Origin: Clostridiales bacterium UBA929
GTDB taxonomy: Bacteria; Bacillota; Clostridia; Oscillospirales; UBA929
Direction: 5' to 3'
NCBI GenBank assembly: GCA_002293625.1
Contig: DBDP01000014.1
Span: forward strand, 1 to 8,739
DNA length: 8,739 nucleotides
Shown here: positions 1-5,610 of the stretch, one piece after another
Layout of the letters: every line of letters starts with the position of its first letter
How positions within the stretch are numbered: position 1 is the first letter of the stretch
Program-made: the position numbers and the translations under genes
The notes under the pieces: generated by a model
Told to the model about the DNA's origin: nothing
The model's input: only the letters and a program-made list of their open reading frames with translations
The model's database searches: none

Positions 1-40
1 TACACGGAGATAAAAACACTCCCCCGGTCAACCGGTAACA

Positions 41-1420
41 ATGGACACGCCGGCTCCAATATTCCTTCTGACACTATTTAACGGGGTTCTGCTGCTAATA
101 TCAATCGGCTCACTGATTTACTTGGAAAGAAACCACATCAAACTGTCTATGTCTGACATCGGCATGATTTCTGCCTGCGGTGCGGAAAAGAAGCATTTTT
201 TGCGCTTGTTCATTGTAGAATTTGTCGTGACCACTCTAGTCTCCGCCCTTATTGCATTTGGCTTGTCGGCTTTGTTGATGTATGGCGTAATATACACCGC
301 AAAATCTACTGTTATCGGTTCAATGTGGATCGTCTTCACGGTAAAGCCGCTGAACGCTTTGATCTATATAGCCGCCTACATCGTGTTAGGCTTAATTGCG
401 CTTATTATTACCATTTCATCGGTTCTCCGGCGATCATCGTCTTATTTAATATCCACCGCAGAGCATAATGACGGGGTTGTCGGTAAAAACGGGAAATTAG
501 CGGAGGACGCTCCGGTTTCTCTGTTAAAGTCCGTATTCAGTAAGAGAACAAAGGGTATGAAAGGCACTATGGTCATTTCAATCCCTTTAATTGCCGTTGT
601 ACTCGCGGTGTTTTATTACTTAACAGGTTCGTTTGATTCTGAGACTTCGGTACCGGATACCCATTTCCAAATCGTTAAAACTACAGGATATGAGGAAGCT
701 GTGTATACAGAGAACGGCGGATACTATTGGGAGCCTGTGTATACATCCGGTTTTTCCGAGGAGGATATTGCCTATTTACAAAGCATTTCCTACATAGCCG
801 ATGTCACGCGTGACGAAAGTCATGATCTTCATCACGGCATAGAGCAAGCAGGTTTCAATGAATCCATATGGATTACATTGAAAAATACGGAGGACTCGGA
901 CATTGTATACGAAATGCTTATCAACCGTTTCGGTGGGAATACGGCATTTATGATATACGACTTAATCGCAGAGGCGGAAGCGGAAGCAAATTATGAGAGG
1001 GAGTTATATACCTTGGTCATTCTGCTGTTTTCTGTTATACTCCTTGTTATGTTTGTGGTGGTCTATTTGAACATAACGGGATATGTGGAAACGCAGACGA
1101 AAAACATTTATCTCCTGCGCCTAGTTGGAACAGAAGGCGCGGATATATACAAAGCGTTTATGAGAAGGGCTTTTCACATTGCGACTGTAGGAATCATCGT
1201 GTCAATAGCATTGGGTTACGGGTTGTTCCTCATAATCGCCTATATTGAGCATATATCATTCGGAATCGAAATGAGCGTCTTAAACGCACAGAACGCGATA
1301 ATTACGCTCACGACAATTATCTTGTTTTACGCCGCCTTTCTTCTGCCGACGCGTCAGTCCGTCAAAAAGAAAATAACCGTTAATCTTTACAAAACGAGGG
1401 GGCAAGCGTTATGTCAATAG
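41..1420 (+). CDS. FtsX-type ABC transporter permease, probably missing its N-terminal part
   Basis: This is the membrane subunit of an ABC exporter or lipoprotein/peptide-resistance type transporter, working with the ATPase encoded next. I see about seven hydrophobic segments (roughly residues 6-28, 54-84, 105-128, 178-195, 322-345, 380-402, 416-436) and one outer domain (about 197-320). Two FtsX-like blocks are visible: 'LLRLVGTEGADIYKAFMRRA' near residue 358, and an equivalent 'ISACGAEKKHFLRLFIVEF' near residue 43. Family members with two FtsX blocks normally have eight membrane segments, with one segment plus an outer domain before the first block; that part is absent here. An in-frame TAA lies at 11-13 and no good ribosome binding site precedes the ATG at 41, so the shown start may not be the true one. 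The gene is either 5'-truncated, frameshifted, or starts unusually. The stop overlaps the ATPase start by 10 bases, which implies translational coupling. The substrate is unknown. Confidence 0.8.
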   Translation: MDTPAPIFLLTLFNGVLLLISIGSLIYLERNHIKLSMSDIGMISACGAEKKHFLRLFIVEFVVTTLVSALIAFGLSALLMYGVIYTAKSTVIGSMWIVFTVKPLNALIYIAAYIVLGLIALIITISSVLRRSSSYLISTAEHNDGVVGKNGKLAEDAPVSLLKSVFSKRTKGMKGTMVISIPLIAVVLAVFYYLTGSFDSETSVPDTHFQIVKTTGYEEAVYTENGGYYWEPVYTSGFSEEDIAYLQSISYIADVTRDESHDLHHGIEQAGFNESIWITLKNTEDSDIVYEMLINRFGGNTAFMIYDLIAEAEAEANYERELYTLVILLFSVILLVMFVVVYLNITGYVETQTKNIYLLRLVGTEGADIYKAFMRRAFHIATVGIIVSIALGYGLFLIIAYIEHISFGIEMSVLNAQNAIITLTTIILFYAAFLLPTRQSVKKKITVNLYKTRGQALCQ

Positions 1421-2112
1421 TATCCGCAAGAGGTCTTTGCAGGACATACCGGCAAGGGCAGGATGAAATCACGGCGGTCAAAAATGCCAACCTTGACATT
1501 GAGCAGGGTGAATTTGTGGCTATCGTGGGCGATTCTGGTTCCGGGAAAACAACGCTGCTGAACCTAATCAGCTGCATTGATAATCCCACAAATGGAACGG
1601 TAATCGTCGATGGCATTGATGTCACTGATCCTCAAAACGCTAAAAAGCTGCCTTCTATACGGCGGCAAAAAATAGGGTATATCTTTCAGGAGTTCAATCT
1701 GATTCCTATTCTGACCGCGAAAGAAAACATCACGCTCCCTTCGCTGCTGGATTCCCGCAAGGCGGATGAAGAATATCTACAAACACTCGCTGATCTTCTT
1801 GGGATTCAAGACAGGCTCAATCATCTTCCATCTGAACTGTCCGGCGGGCAGAAGCAGCGCGTTGCCATTGCTCGCGCCTTAATCAACCACCCGGCTGTTC
1901 TTCTGGCGGACGAACCGACCGGTAATTTGGACAAGAAATCCGCGGATGAAATCATGGAGTTGCTGAAAAAAGTCAACAAACAAGATATGACGGTTTTACT
2001 GGTGACGCATAACGAAAGATATGCCGACATGTGCGACAGAAAAATCTACATCGAAGATGGCAAGTTAACGTCATTCACCGATTGCAGCGTAAACTGCATC
2101 AAAAGCCCTTGA
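1411..2112 (+). CDS. ABC transporter ATP-binding protein (MacB/LolD/BceA-like)
   Basis: This cytoplasmic ATPase powers the FtsX-type permease encoded just upstream. All nucleotide-binding motifs are present and look intact: Walker A GDSGSGKTT at residues 40-48, Q-loop glutamine 93 in IFQEFNL, signature LSGGQ at 143-147, Walker B VLLADEPT at 163-170 with catalytic E168, and the H-loop histidine 200 in LVTHNERYAD. The 'NLIPILTAKEN' stretch after the Q-loop and the 'EPTGNLD' form are typical of the MacB/LolD/BceA subgroup. The ATG at 1411 has a GAGGGGG ribosome binding site about 8 bases upstream and lies inside the permease's last codons. The length of 233 residues is normal, but the last 10 or so residues (about FTDCSVNCIKSP) are read from DNA that encodes the chemoreceptor on the other strand. 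The native C-terminus may therefore have been replaced at a junction. The exported substrate cannot be told from sequence. Confidence 0.95.
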   Translation: MSIVSARGLCRTYRQGQDEITAVKNANLDIEQGEFVAIVGDSGSGKTTLLNLISCIDNPTNGTVIVDGIDVTDPQNAKKLPSIRRQKIGYIFQEFNLIPILTAKENITLPSLLDSRKADEEYLQTLADLLGIQDRLNHLPSELSGGQKQRVAIARALINHPAVLLADEPTGNLDKKSADEIMELLKKVNKQDMTVLLVTHNERYADMCDRKIYIEDGKLTSFTDCSVNCIKSP

Positions 2113-3353
2113 AGCAGCGCCGACTGCCCGGAGACGTCGCGGCTGTTTCCCGCGCTTTGCGCGGCTGTTTCGCTGTTCAGCCGCACCGAGCGGTTGATGC
2201 TCTCCAAGTCTTTGTGAATCTCCGTGATCGCCGCCGCCTGCGCGTCGGAGGAGCGGGCAATTTCGCCGTTCAGCAGCGCGCTCTTGTTGACTTCAGCTAC
2301 GATTGAGTGGAACGACGCGGCGGTCTCTCCCGCAATCGCAACGCCCTGTTTTGCGCGGCGTTCCGATTCCTCAATCAACGCGCCGGTATCGGTCGCGGCG
2401 TTCCGGGTTTTTTCGGCCAGTCCGCGCACCTCACCCGCCACCACGGCGAACCCCTTTCCGGCCTCACCGGCGCGCGCGGCTTCCACCGATGCGTTCAGCG
2501 CCAGCACGTTCGTCTGGAACGCGATATCCTCAATCAGCTTCATAACTTTACCGATCTCGCCGCCGGTTTCGTCGATACGACGCACGGCGGCAATCATTTC
2601 GTCCATCTTTCCGCCGCCCTGCTCCGCCAGCGTTTTGATCGTCTCGGAAAGCGCGGCGGCTTCTCTCGCGAGTCCGGCGTTCCGCCCGGTCTGCTCCGCG
2701 ATGCCGGCAATCGCCTCGTTCAGCCCGCCGATGGTTTCCGTTTGCTTTTCGGCGTCCCGCGCCAAAGTTCCGGCGTCTTCGGCTAAGCGGCGGGTTCCCT
2801 GCTCCATCTGCCCCGAAGCGTCTAAAATGTCGGCAAACATCCCGTTCAGACTGTTAACCATTCCGGCGAGAGCCGTGCCGACCGAATCTCCGGGTGACCG
2901 CCGGTCTATATCGGCGGAGAGGTCACCTTTCGCGACGGCGTTCAGCGAGCGTATCTTGCCGCGGAACATCGCGAGCATGTCCCCGACCGAGCGCGAGATG
3001 CCGCCGATTTCGTCGCTTCGTTTGTTCAGATGTTTTGTCTCTTTATACGCCGCGTCGTCTAAGTAAATATTTCCCGTCGCGGCAATGCCGGAGATCGCTC
3101 CGGCCAAAAAGCCAAGCGGTTTCGAAATATGTTTCGCGAGGCAGACGGCCAGCGTGACGGCGGCGGCTAAAAATATCGCGCAGAAGATGACCGCGCCAAC
3201 GAGCAGAGTATTCAAACGAACGGCGCTGCCGTCTTCTGCCGCATCCAGCAACGGCAGCGCCGAAATCATAACGAAGACGGTAAACGCGGCAGCGAGCAGA
3301 ATAAGGACGCCAAACGCCGCGATGATCTTAAATTTGAGTTTTCTTTTTCTCAT
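2046..3353 (-). CDS. Methyl-accepting chemotaxis protein without an outer ligand-binding domain
   Basis: This membrane chemoreceptor should control CheA kinase through CheW. Two membrane segments (about residues 10-32 and 48-71) are separated by only about 15 residues, so there is no room for a periplasmic/extracellular sensing domain. A HAMP-like region follows (about 72-130), then a second HAMP-like stretch (about 134-178, with GDLSADI and GDSVGTALAGMVNSLN), then the long coiled coil. The conserved hairpin tip runs from about 278 to 320 and contains IAFQTNVLALNASVEAARAGE and GKGFAVVAGEVRGLAEKTRNAA. The normal family ending is near LLQGLLMQFTLQ (about 413-424). The remaining 11 residues are encoded by DNA that reads as the ABC ATPase gene on the other strand, so the two genes overlap by 67 bases. 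No CheW/CheB-binding pentapeptide is visible at the C-terminus. The ATG has AAAGGGG about 10 bases upstream, and a promoter is visible (3403-3431). It may sense membrane state, energy or a cytoplasmic signal. Confidence 0.95.
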   Translation of the reverse strand: MRKRKLKFKIIAAFGVLILLAAAFTVFVMISALPLLDAAEDGSAVRLNTLLVGAVIFCAIFLAAAVTLAVCLAKHISKPLGFLAGAISGIAATGNIYLDDAAYKETKHLNKRSDEIGGISRSVGDMLAMFRGKIRSLNAVAKGDLSADIDRRSPGDSVGTALAGMVNSLNGMFADILDASGQMEQGTRRLAEDAGTLARDAEKQTETIGGLNEAIAGIAEQTGRNAGLAREAAALSETIKTLAEQGGGKMDEMIAAVRRIDETGGEIGKVMKLIEDIAFQTNVLALNASVEAARAGEAGKGFAVVAGEVRGLAEKTRNAATDTGALIEESERRAKQGVAIAGETAASFHSIVAEVNKSALLNGEIARSSDAQAAAITEIHKDLESINRSVRLNSETAAQSAGNSRDVSGQSALLQGLLMQFTLQSVNDVNLPSSM

Positions 3354-3387
3354 GCGGTGTCCGCCCCTTTATGATTAGCATTGCCTA

Positions 3388-3417
3388 TTGCGCATATATG
3401 TGATATTATCATATAAT
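3388..3417 (+). promoter_or_regulatory. Probable promoter of the GH10 xylanase gene
   Basis: A perfect -10 TATAAT sits at 3412-3417, with a weak -35 TTGCGC at 3388-3393 and an 18-base spacer. Predicted transcription would start near 3424, about 20 bases before the xylanase ribosome binding site. A weak -35 beside a palindrome suggests an activated or repressed promoter; that part is inference. Confidence 0.5.
3397..3415. promoter_or_regulatory. Near-perfect palindrome, candidate operator between divergent promoters
   Basis: TATGTGATATTATCATATA reads the same on both strands except for one mismatched pair (G3400/T3412) around a central T at 3406. It spans the -10 regions of both divergent promoters, so a dimeric regulator bound here could affect the chemoreceptor and the xylanase together. 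The TGATA-T-TATCA core is distantly like a Crp/Fnr-type half-site arrangement but does not match a known box well enough to name the regulator. Confidence 0.45.
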
Positions 3418-3431
3418 GAGCTAGGTTTCAA
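3403..3431 (-). promoter_or_regulatory. Probable sigma-70/sigma-A promoter of the chemoreceptor gene
   Basis: Reading the minus strand, TTGAAA (3431-3426) is followed after 17 bases by TAATAT (3408-3403). It lies about 50 bases before the chemoreceptor ATG. The -35 matches five of six consensus bases and the -10 four of six. It overlaps the xylanase promoter on the plus strand and the palindrome at 3397-3415. Prediction only. Confidence 0.55.
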
Positions 3432-3461
3432 TGAAAGAAAACGGAAAGGGCGGCTTTTCGT

Positions 3462-4661
3462 ATGGAGCGAAGCACTTACGGTCACAGAAGGGGGACAGTG
3501 TCCCTACGCCTCGCGGACGAGAACGGGAATCCGCTTTGCAACAAAGAAATCACCGTTCGGATGCGCCGGCACAAGACATTGTTTGGCTGTGCCGGGTTCG
3601 AGTCGGTACAACTTGTCAACGGAAGCCTTACGGGGAAAGAAAAAGAGTTCACAGAACATCGCGTCGAAAAAATGCGCGAGCTGTTTAACTTCGTTACACT
3701 GCCGTTTTACTGGGGGCGTTTTGAGCCGGAACGCGGCAAGCCGGATACCGACCGGCTGCTGAAAACCGCCGCGTGGTGGCGGGAGCGGGGCGTCGCCGTC
3801 AAAGGGCATACGCTGTGCTGGCACACCGTGTGCGCCCCTTGGCTTTTAAGTATGACGGACGAGGAGATTCTCAGCGCCCAACTGGCGCGTATCACGCGCG
3901 ACGTATCCGCCTATGCCGGTCTGATCGACATGTGGGACGTGATCAACGAGGTTGTCATCATGCCGGTGTTCGATAAATACGACAACGGCATCACCCGTAT
4001 CTGCAAGCGCGAGGGGCGGATCGGTCTTGTTAAGAAGGTGTTCGCGGCGGCGAGGGAAGCAAACCCCAAAGCCGTGCTGCTGATTAACGATTTCCATATG
4101 GGCGAGGCGTATGATATTCTGATTGAGGGGCTTTTGGAAGCCGGCGTTCCGATCGGAGCGATCGGTTTGCAATCGCATATGCACCAAGGCCGCTGGAGCG
4201 CAGAGAAAACAGAGGAGATTCTTTCGCGGTTCTCGCGGTTTGGTTTGCCGCTGCATTTTACCGAGATCAACTTGGTATCCGGCAACACGATGCCCAAGCA
4301 CATCGTGGATCTGAACGACTACAAAGCCCCCGAATGGCCTTCCACACCCGAAGGTGAGGAGCGTCAGGCGGAGGAAGCCGCAGCGTTTTATACCCAGCTT
4401 TTCGCGTGTCCGCTGGTGGAGGCTGTTACCTATTGGAGCTTTACCGACGGCGGCTGGCTGAACGCGCCCGCCGGACTGATGACAAAAGACGCGCGGGAAA
4501 AACCTGTCTACACTGCCCTGCACGACCTCATCAAGGGCGAATGGTGGACGCCGGAGCAAACCGTACTGTCCGGCGACGACGGCATGATCGAGGTATCCGG
4601 CTTCAAAGGCGATTACACAGCGGAGTGCAATGGGAATATTATACATTTTGCGTTAGATTGA
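3462..4661 (+). CDS. GH10 endo-1,4-beta-xylanase, probably intracellular
   Basis: This glycoside hydrolase family 10 enzyme cleaves internal beta-1,4 bonds of xylan or xylo-oligosaccharides with retention of configuration. Visible family motifs are FYWGRFEPERGK (about 82-93), KGHTLCWH (114-121), WDVINE with the general acid/base E163, GLQSHMHQG (235-243), HFTEIN with the nucleophile E268, and YWSFTDGGW (324-332). A small beta-rich N-terminal stretch (about 10-45) precedes the barrel. A short tail (about 372-399, with a GFKGDYTAE pattern) follows it. No signal peptide is present: the N-terminus is MERSTYGHRR. It therefore most likely works in the cytoplasm on imported oligosaccharides, as described for intracellular GH10 enzymes. 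The chosen ATG has GGAAAGGG (3443-3450) 11 bases upstream. A GTG at 3498 preceded by AGAAGGGGG is an alternative start but would drop the HRRGTV segment. The gene is divergent from the chemoreceptor and is followed by repeats. Confidence 0.95.
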   Translation: MERSTYGHRRGTVSLRLADENGNPLCNKEITVRMRRHKTLFGCAGFESVQLVNGSLTGKEKEFTEHRVEKMRELFNFVTLPFYWGRFEPERGKPDTDRLLKTAAWWRERGVAVKGHTLCWHTVCAPWLLSMTDEEILSAQLARITRDVSAYAGLIDMWDVINEVVIMPVFDKYDNGITRICKREGRIGLVKKVFAAAREANPKAVLLINDFHMGEAYDILIEGLLEAGVPIGAIGLQSHMHQGRWSAEKTEEILSRFSRFGLPLHFTEINLVSGNTMPKHIVDLNDYKAPEWPSTPEGEERQAEEAAAFYTQLFACPLVEAVTYWSFTDGGWLNAPAGLMTKDAREKPVYTALHDLIKGEWWTPEQTVLSGDDGMIEVSGFKGDYTAECNGNIIHFALD

Positions 4662-4688
4662 TCGTAGGGCGAGGCGCCGATTCACGCC

Positions 4689-4714
4689 GTAGGGACGATC
4701 GCCCTCGATCGTCC
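4689..4714. repeat. GTAGGGACGAT-type palindromic repeat unit 1
   Basis: GTAGGGACGAT starts the unit. GGACGATCG (4693-4701) pairs perfectly with CGATCGTCC (4706-4714) across a four-base loop, giving a 9-bp stem. It shares its leading motif with copies at 4735-4745 and 5476-5487 and, inverted, at 4831-4842. It resembles short REP-like palindromes scattered between genes in many Firmicutes genomes, but I cannot name the family. Confidence 0.6.
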
Positions 4715-4734
4715 GCGTGACATCCCCGCACGCC

Positions 4735-4745
4735 GTAGGGACGAT
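4735..4745. repeat. GTAGGGACGAT-type repeat unit 2
   Basis: GTAGGGACGAT is an exact 11-base copy of the start of unit 1 (4689-4699). Here it is followed by a different GC hairpin (4748-4760) instead of the GATCG palindrome, so the copy has diverged or been shortened. Confidence 0.55.
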
Positions 4746-4771
4746 TCGCGGGTCGCCCGCCGACATCCCCC

Positions 4772-4789
4772 GGCGTCCATACGGACGCC
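4772..4789. repeat. Short perfect hairpin in the repeat cluster
   Basis: GGCGTCC (4772-4778) and GGACGCC (4783-4789) form a perfect 7-bp stem around the loop ATAC. It belongs to the hairpin-rich spacer but shows no GTAGGG motif. Confidence 0.45.
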
Positions 4790-4817
4790 ACCCCTTCCAA
4801 CGGAAGAGGGCTACGAT

Positions 4818-4842
4818 GGGACGATTACGAATCGTCCCCTAC
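4818..4842. repeat. GTAGGGGACGAT palindromic repeat unit, inverted copy
   Basis: GGGACGATT (4818-4826) and AATCGTCCC (4830-4838) form a perfect 9-bp stem around ACG. The 12 bases 4831-4842 (ATCGTCCCCTAC) are the exact reverse complement of 5476-5487, so this unit and the next one bracket the response regulator in opposite orientation. Confidence 0.6.
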
Positions 4843-4851
4843 GAATATCGC

Positions 4852-4857
4852 GGAGGT
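4852..4857 (+). promoter_or_regulatory. Ribosome binding site that decides the response regulator start
   Basis: GGAGGT lies 5 bases before the ATG at 4863 but only 2 bases before the in-frame TTG at 4860. The ATG is therefore the better start. Confidence 0.75.
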
Positions 4858-4862
4858 GTTTG

Positions 4863-5468
4863 ATGAACCTTTTGGTGGTTGACGACGACGGGCTGATTCG
4901 CGATAGTTTGAAGCTGCTGCTGGAAACGGAAGAGGGTTGGTCGGCGCGCACCGCCCCCGACGGGGAGGCGGCGTTCCGCCTCTGCGAAGAAAACCGCCCC
5001 GACGTGATCCTGATGGACATACGGATGCCGGTGTGCGACGGCGTGGCAGCCACGAAGCGTATCAAGCAGGCATTCCCCGAAGTGAAGATTGTTATGCTGA
5101 CGACATTTACGGATGACGCTTATATCGCCTCCGCGATTGACGCGGGCGCGGAGGGGTATCTGCTGAAAAGCACCCCCGCAGACGGGATTGTTGAGCGTAT
5201 CCGCGCCGTCGGAAAAGGCGCGATGGTCTTTGATAAAGGGGTGGGTTTGTCCGCGAAAAAAACAGCCGCTCCGTCATTCGACGCCCTGACCGAGCGGGAA
5301 AACGAAGTACTGTCACTGGTCGCTTCGGGACTATCCAACGGCGAAATCGCGGCGAAGCTGTATCTGTCGCAGGGGACGGTGCGCAACGCCGTATCGTCTG
5401 TTTTGGAGAAACTGGAGCTGCGCGACCGTACCCAGCTCGCGGTGTATTATTGGAAGAACAGTACATAA
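4863..5468 (+). CDS. NarL/FixJ-family response regulator (orphan)
   Basis: This two-component transcription factor consists of an N-terminal receiver domain (about residues 1-117) and a C-terminal LuxR-type helix-turn-helix domain (about 139-197). The acidic pocket is D7-D8-D9, the phosphoacceptor is D52 in ILMDIRMP, the switch threonine is T80 in MLTTF, and the conserved lysine is K102 in LLKST. The DNA-binding part shows the typical LTERENEVLSLVASGLSNGEIA and LYLSQGTVRNAVSSVLEKL pattern. The length of 201 residues is normal for the family. The ATG at 4863 is chosen because of its ribosome binding site. No sensor kinase lies beside it in this window, so its partner is unknown and may be elsewhere. 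It stands alone between palindromic repeats, with no obvious operon partner. Its target genes, possibly including neighbours, cannot be told from the sequence. Confidence 0.95.
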   Translation: MNLLVVDDDGLIRDSLKLLLETEEGWSARTAPDGEAAFRLCEENRPDVILMDIRMPVCDGVAATKRIKQAFPEVKIVMLTTFTDDAYIASAIDAGAEGYLLKSTPADGIVERIRAVGKGAMVFDKGVGLSAKKTAAPSFDALTERENEVLSLVASGLSNGEIAAKLYLSQGTVRNAVSSVLEKLELRDRTQLAVYYWKNST

Positions 5469-5475
5469 CACCTGT

Positions 5476-5500
5476 GTAGGGGACGATTGTTATCGTTCCC
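5476..5500. repeat. GTAGGGGACGAT repeat unit downstream of the response regulator
   Basis: GTAGGGGACGAT (5476-5487) matches the other units. GGGACGAT (5480-5487) pairs with ATCGTTCCC (5492-5500) with one bulged base around a TTGT loop. It lies 7 bases after the response regulator stop and could end or stabilise that transcript, though no strong U-tract follows. Confidence 0.55.
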
Positions 5501-5544
5501 TTCGAGGAGAAAATACTCATTTGACCTTATCCTAGCATTTTTCG

Positions 5545-5573
5545 TTGACAAAGAATGTGGCTCGTGCTAGAAT
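5545..5573 (+). promoter_or_regulatory. Near-consensus sigma-70/sigma-A promoter driving a small RNA
   Basis: TTGACA (5545-5550, perfect) is followed by exactly 17 bases and TAGAAT (5568-5573, five of six). This is the best promoter match I see in the window and should be strong. CTAGCA (5532-5537) and TGCTAG (5565-5570) form an inverted repeat that flanks the -35 and touches the -10, a possible operator. No protein gene follows on this strand; a terminator begins about 50 bases later. Confidence 0.75.
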
Positions 5574-5610
5574 AAAGACACAAGAACAGGAGCGTCCGCA
5601 AGACGGCCTG
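5571..5610 (-). terminator. Possible weak terminator of the purine operon (minus strand)
   Basis: On the minus strand the hairpin 5610-5587 (CAGG...CCTG) is followed by a moderately U-rich tail, TTCTTGTGTCTTTATT (5586-5571), about 27 bases after the purN stop. It could end the purine transcript. It is the same DNA that forms the 5' hairpin of the candidate plus-strand small RNA, so one sequence may serve both strands. Confidence 0.3.

Larger units (their letters stand above)
4662..4851. other. Gene-free spacer filled with palindromic repeat units
   Basis: No convincing gene is seen between the xylanase stop and the response regulator's ribosome binding site. The spacer holds at least three GTAGGG-type motifs in direct orientation (from 4664, 4689 and 4735), one in inverse orientation (ending 4842), and several hairpins listed separately. 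A small GC hairpin, GCGGG-TCG-CCCGC, lies at 4748-4760. No U-tracts follow the hairpins, so none is a textbook intrinsic terminator, and no clear promoter for the response regulator was found. Confidence 0.7.

Noticed and set aside
24..35. CCGGT-CA-ACCGG inverted repeat just before the permease ATG
   Set aside because: A 5-bp stem is too small to call a regulatory structure.
2224..3066. 280-codon plus-strand open frame opposite the chemoreceptor
   Set aside because: It is the complement of a clear chemoreceptor gene in GC-rich DNA; the product is serine/alanine-rich low-complexity sequence with no domain and no ribosome binding site context.
3846..4646. 266-codon minus-strand open frame opposite the xylanase
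   Set aside because: It is a shadow of the GH10 gene, shows no recognisable motif, and the plus strand has intact catalytic motifs throughout.
4663..4843. CRISPR array
   Set aside because: The repeated units are short palindromes with irregular spacing and no spacers of constant length.
5521..5535. GAGGAG followed by a TTG-started four-codon frame after the response regulator
   Set aside because: TTG ACC TTA TCC TAG is too short to mean anything, and the ribosome-binding-site-like GAGGAG is probably part of a purine-rich spacer.
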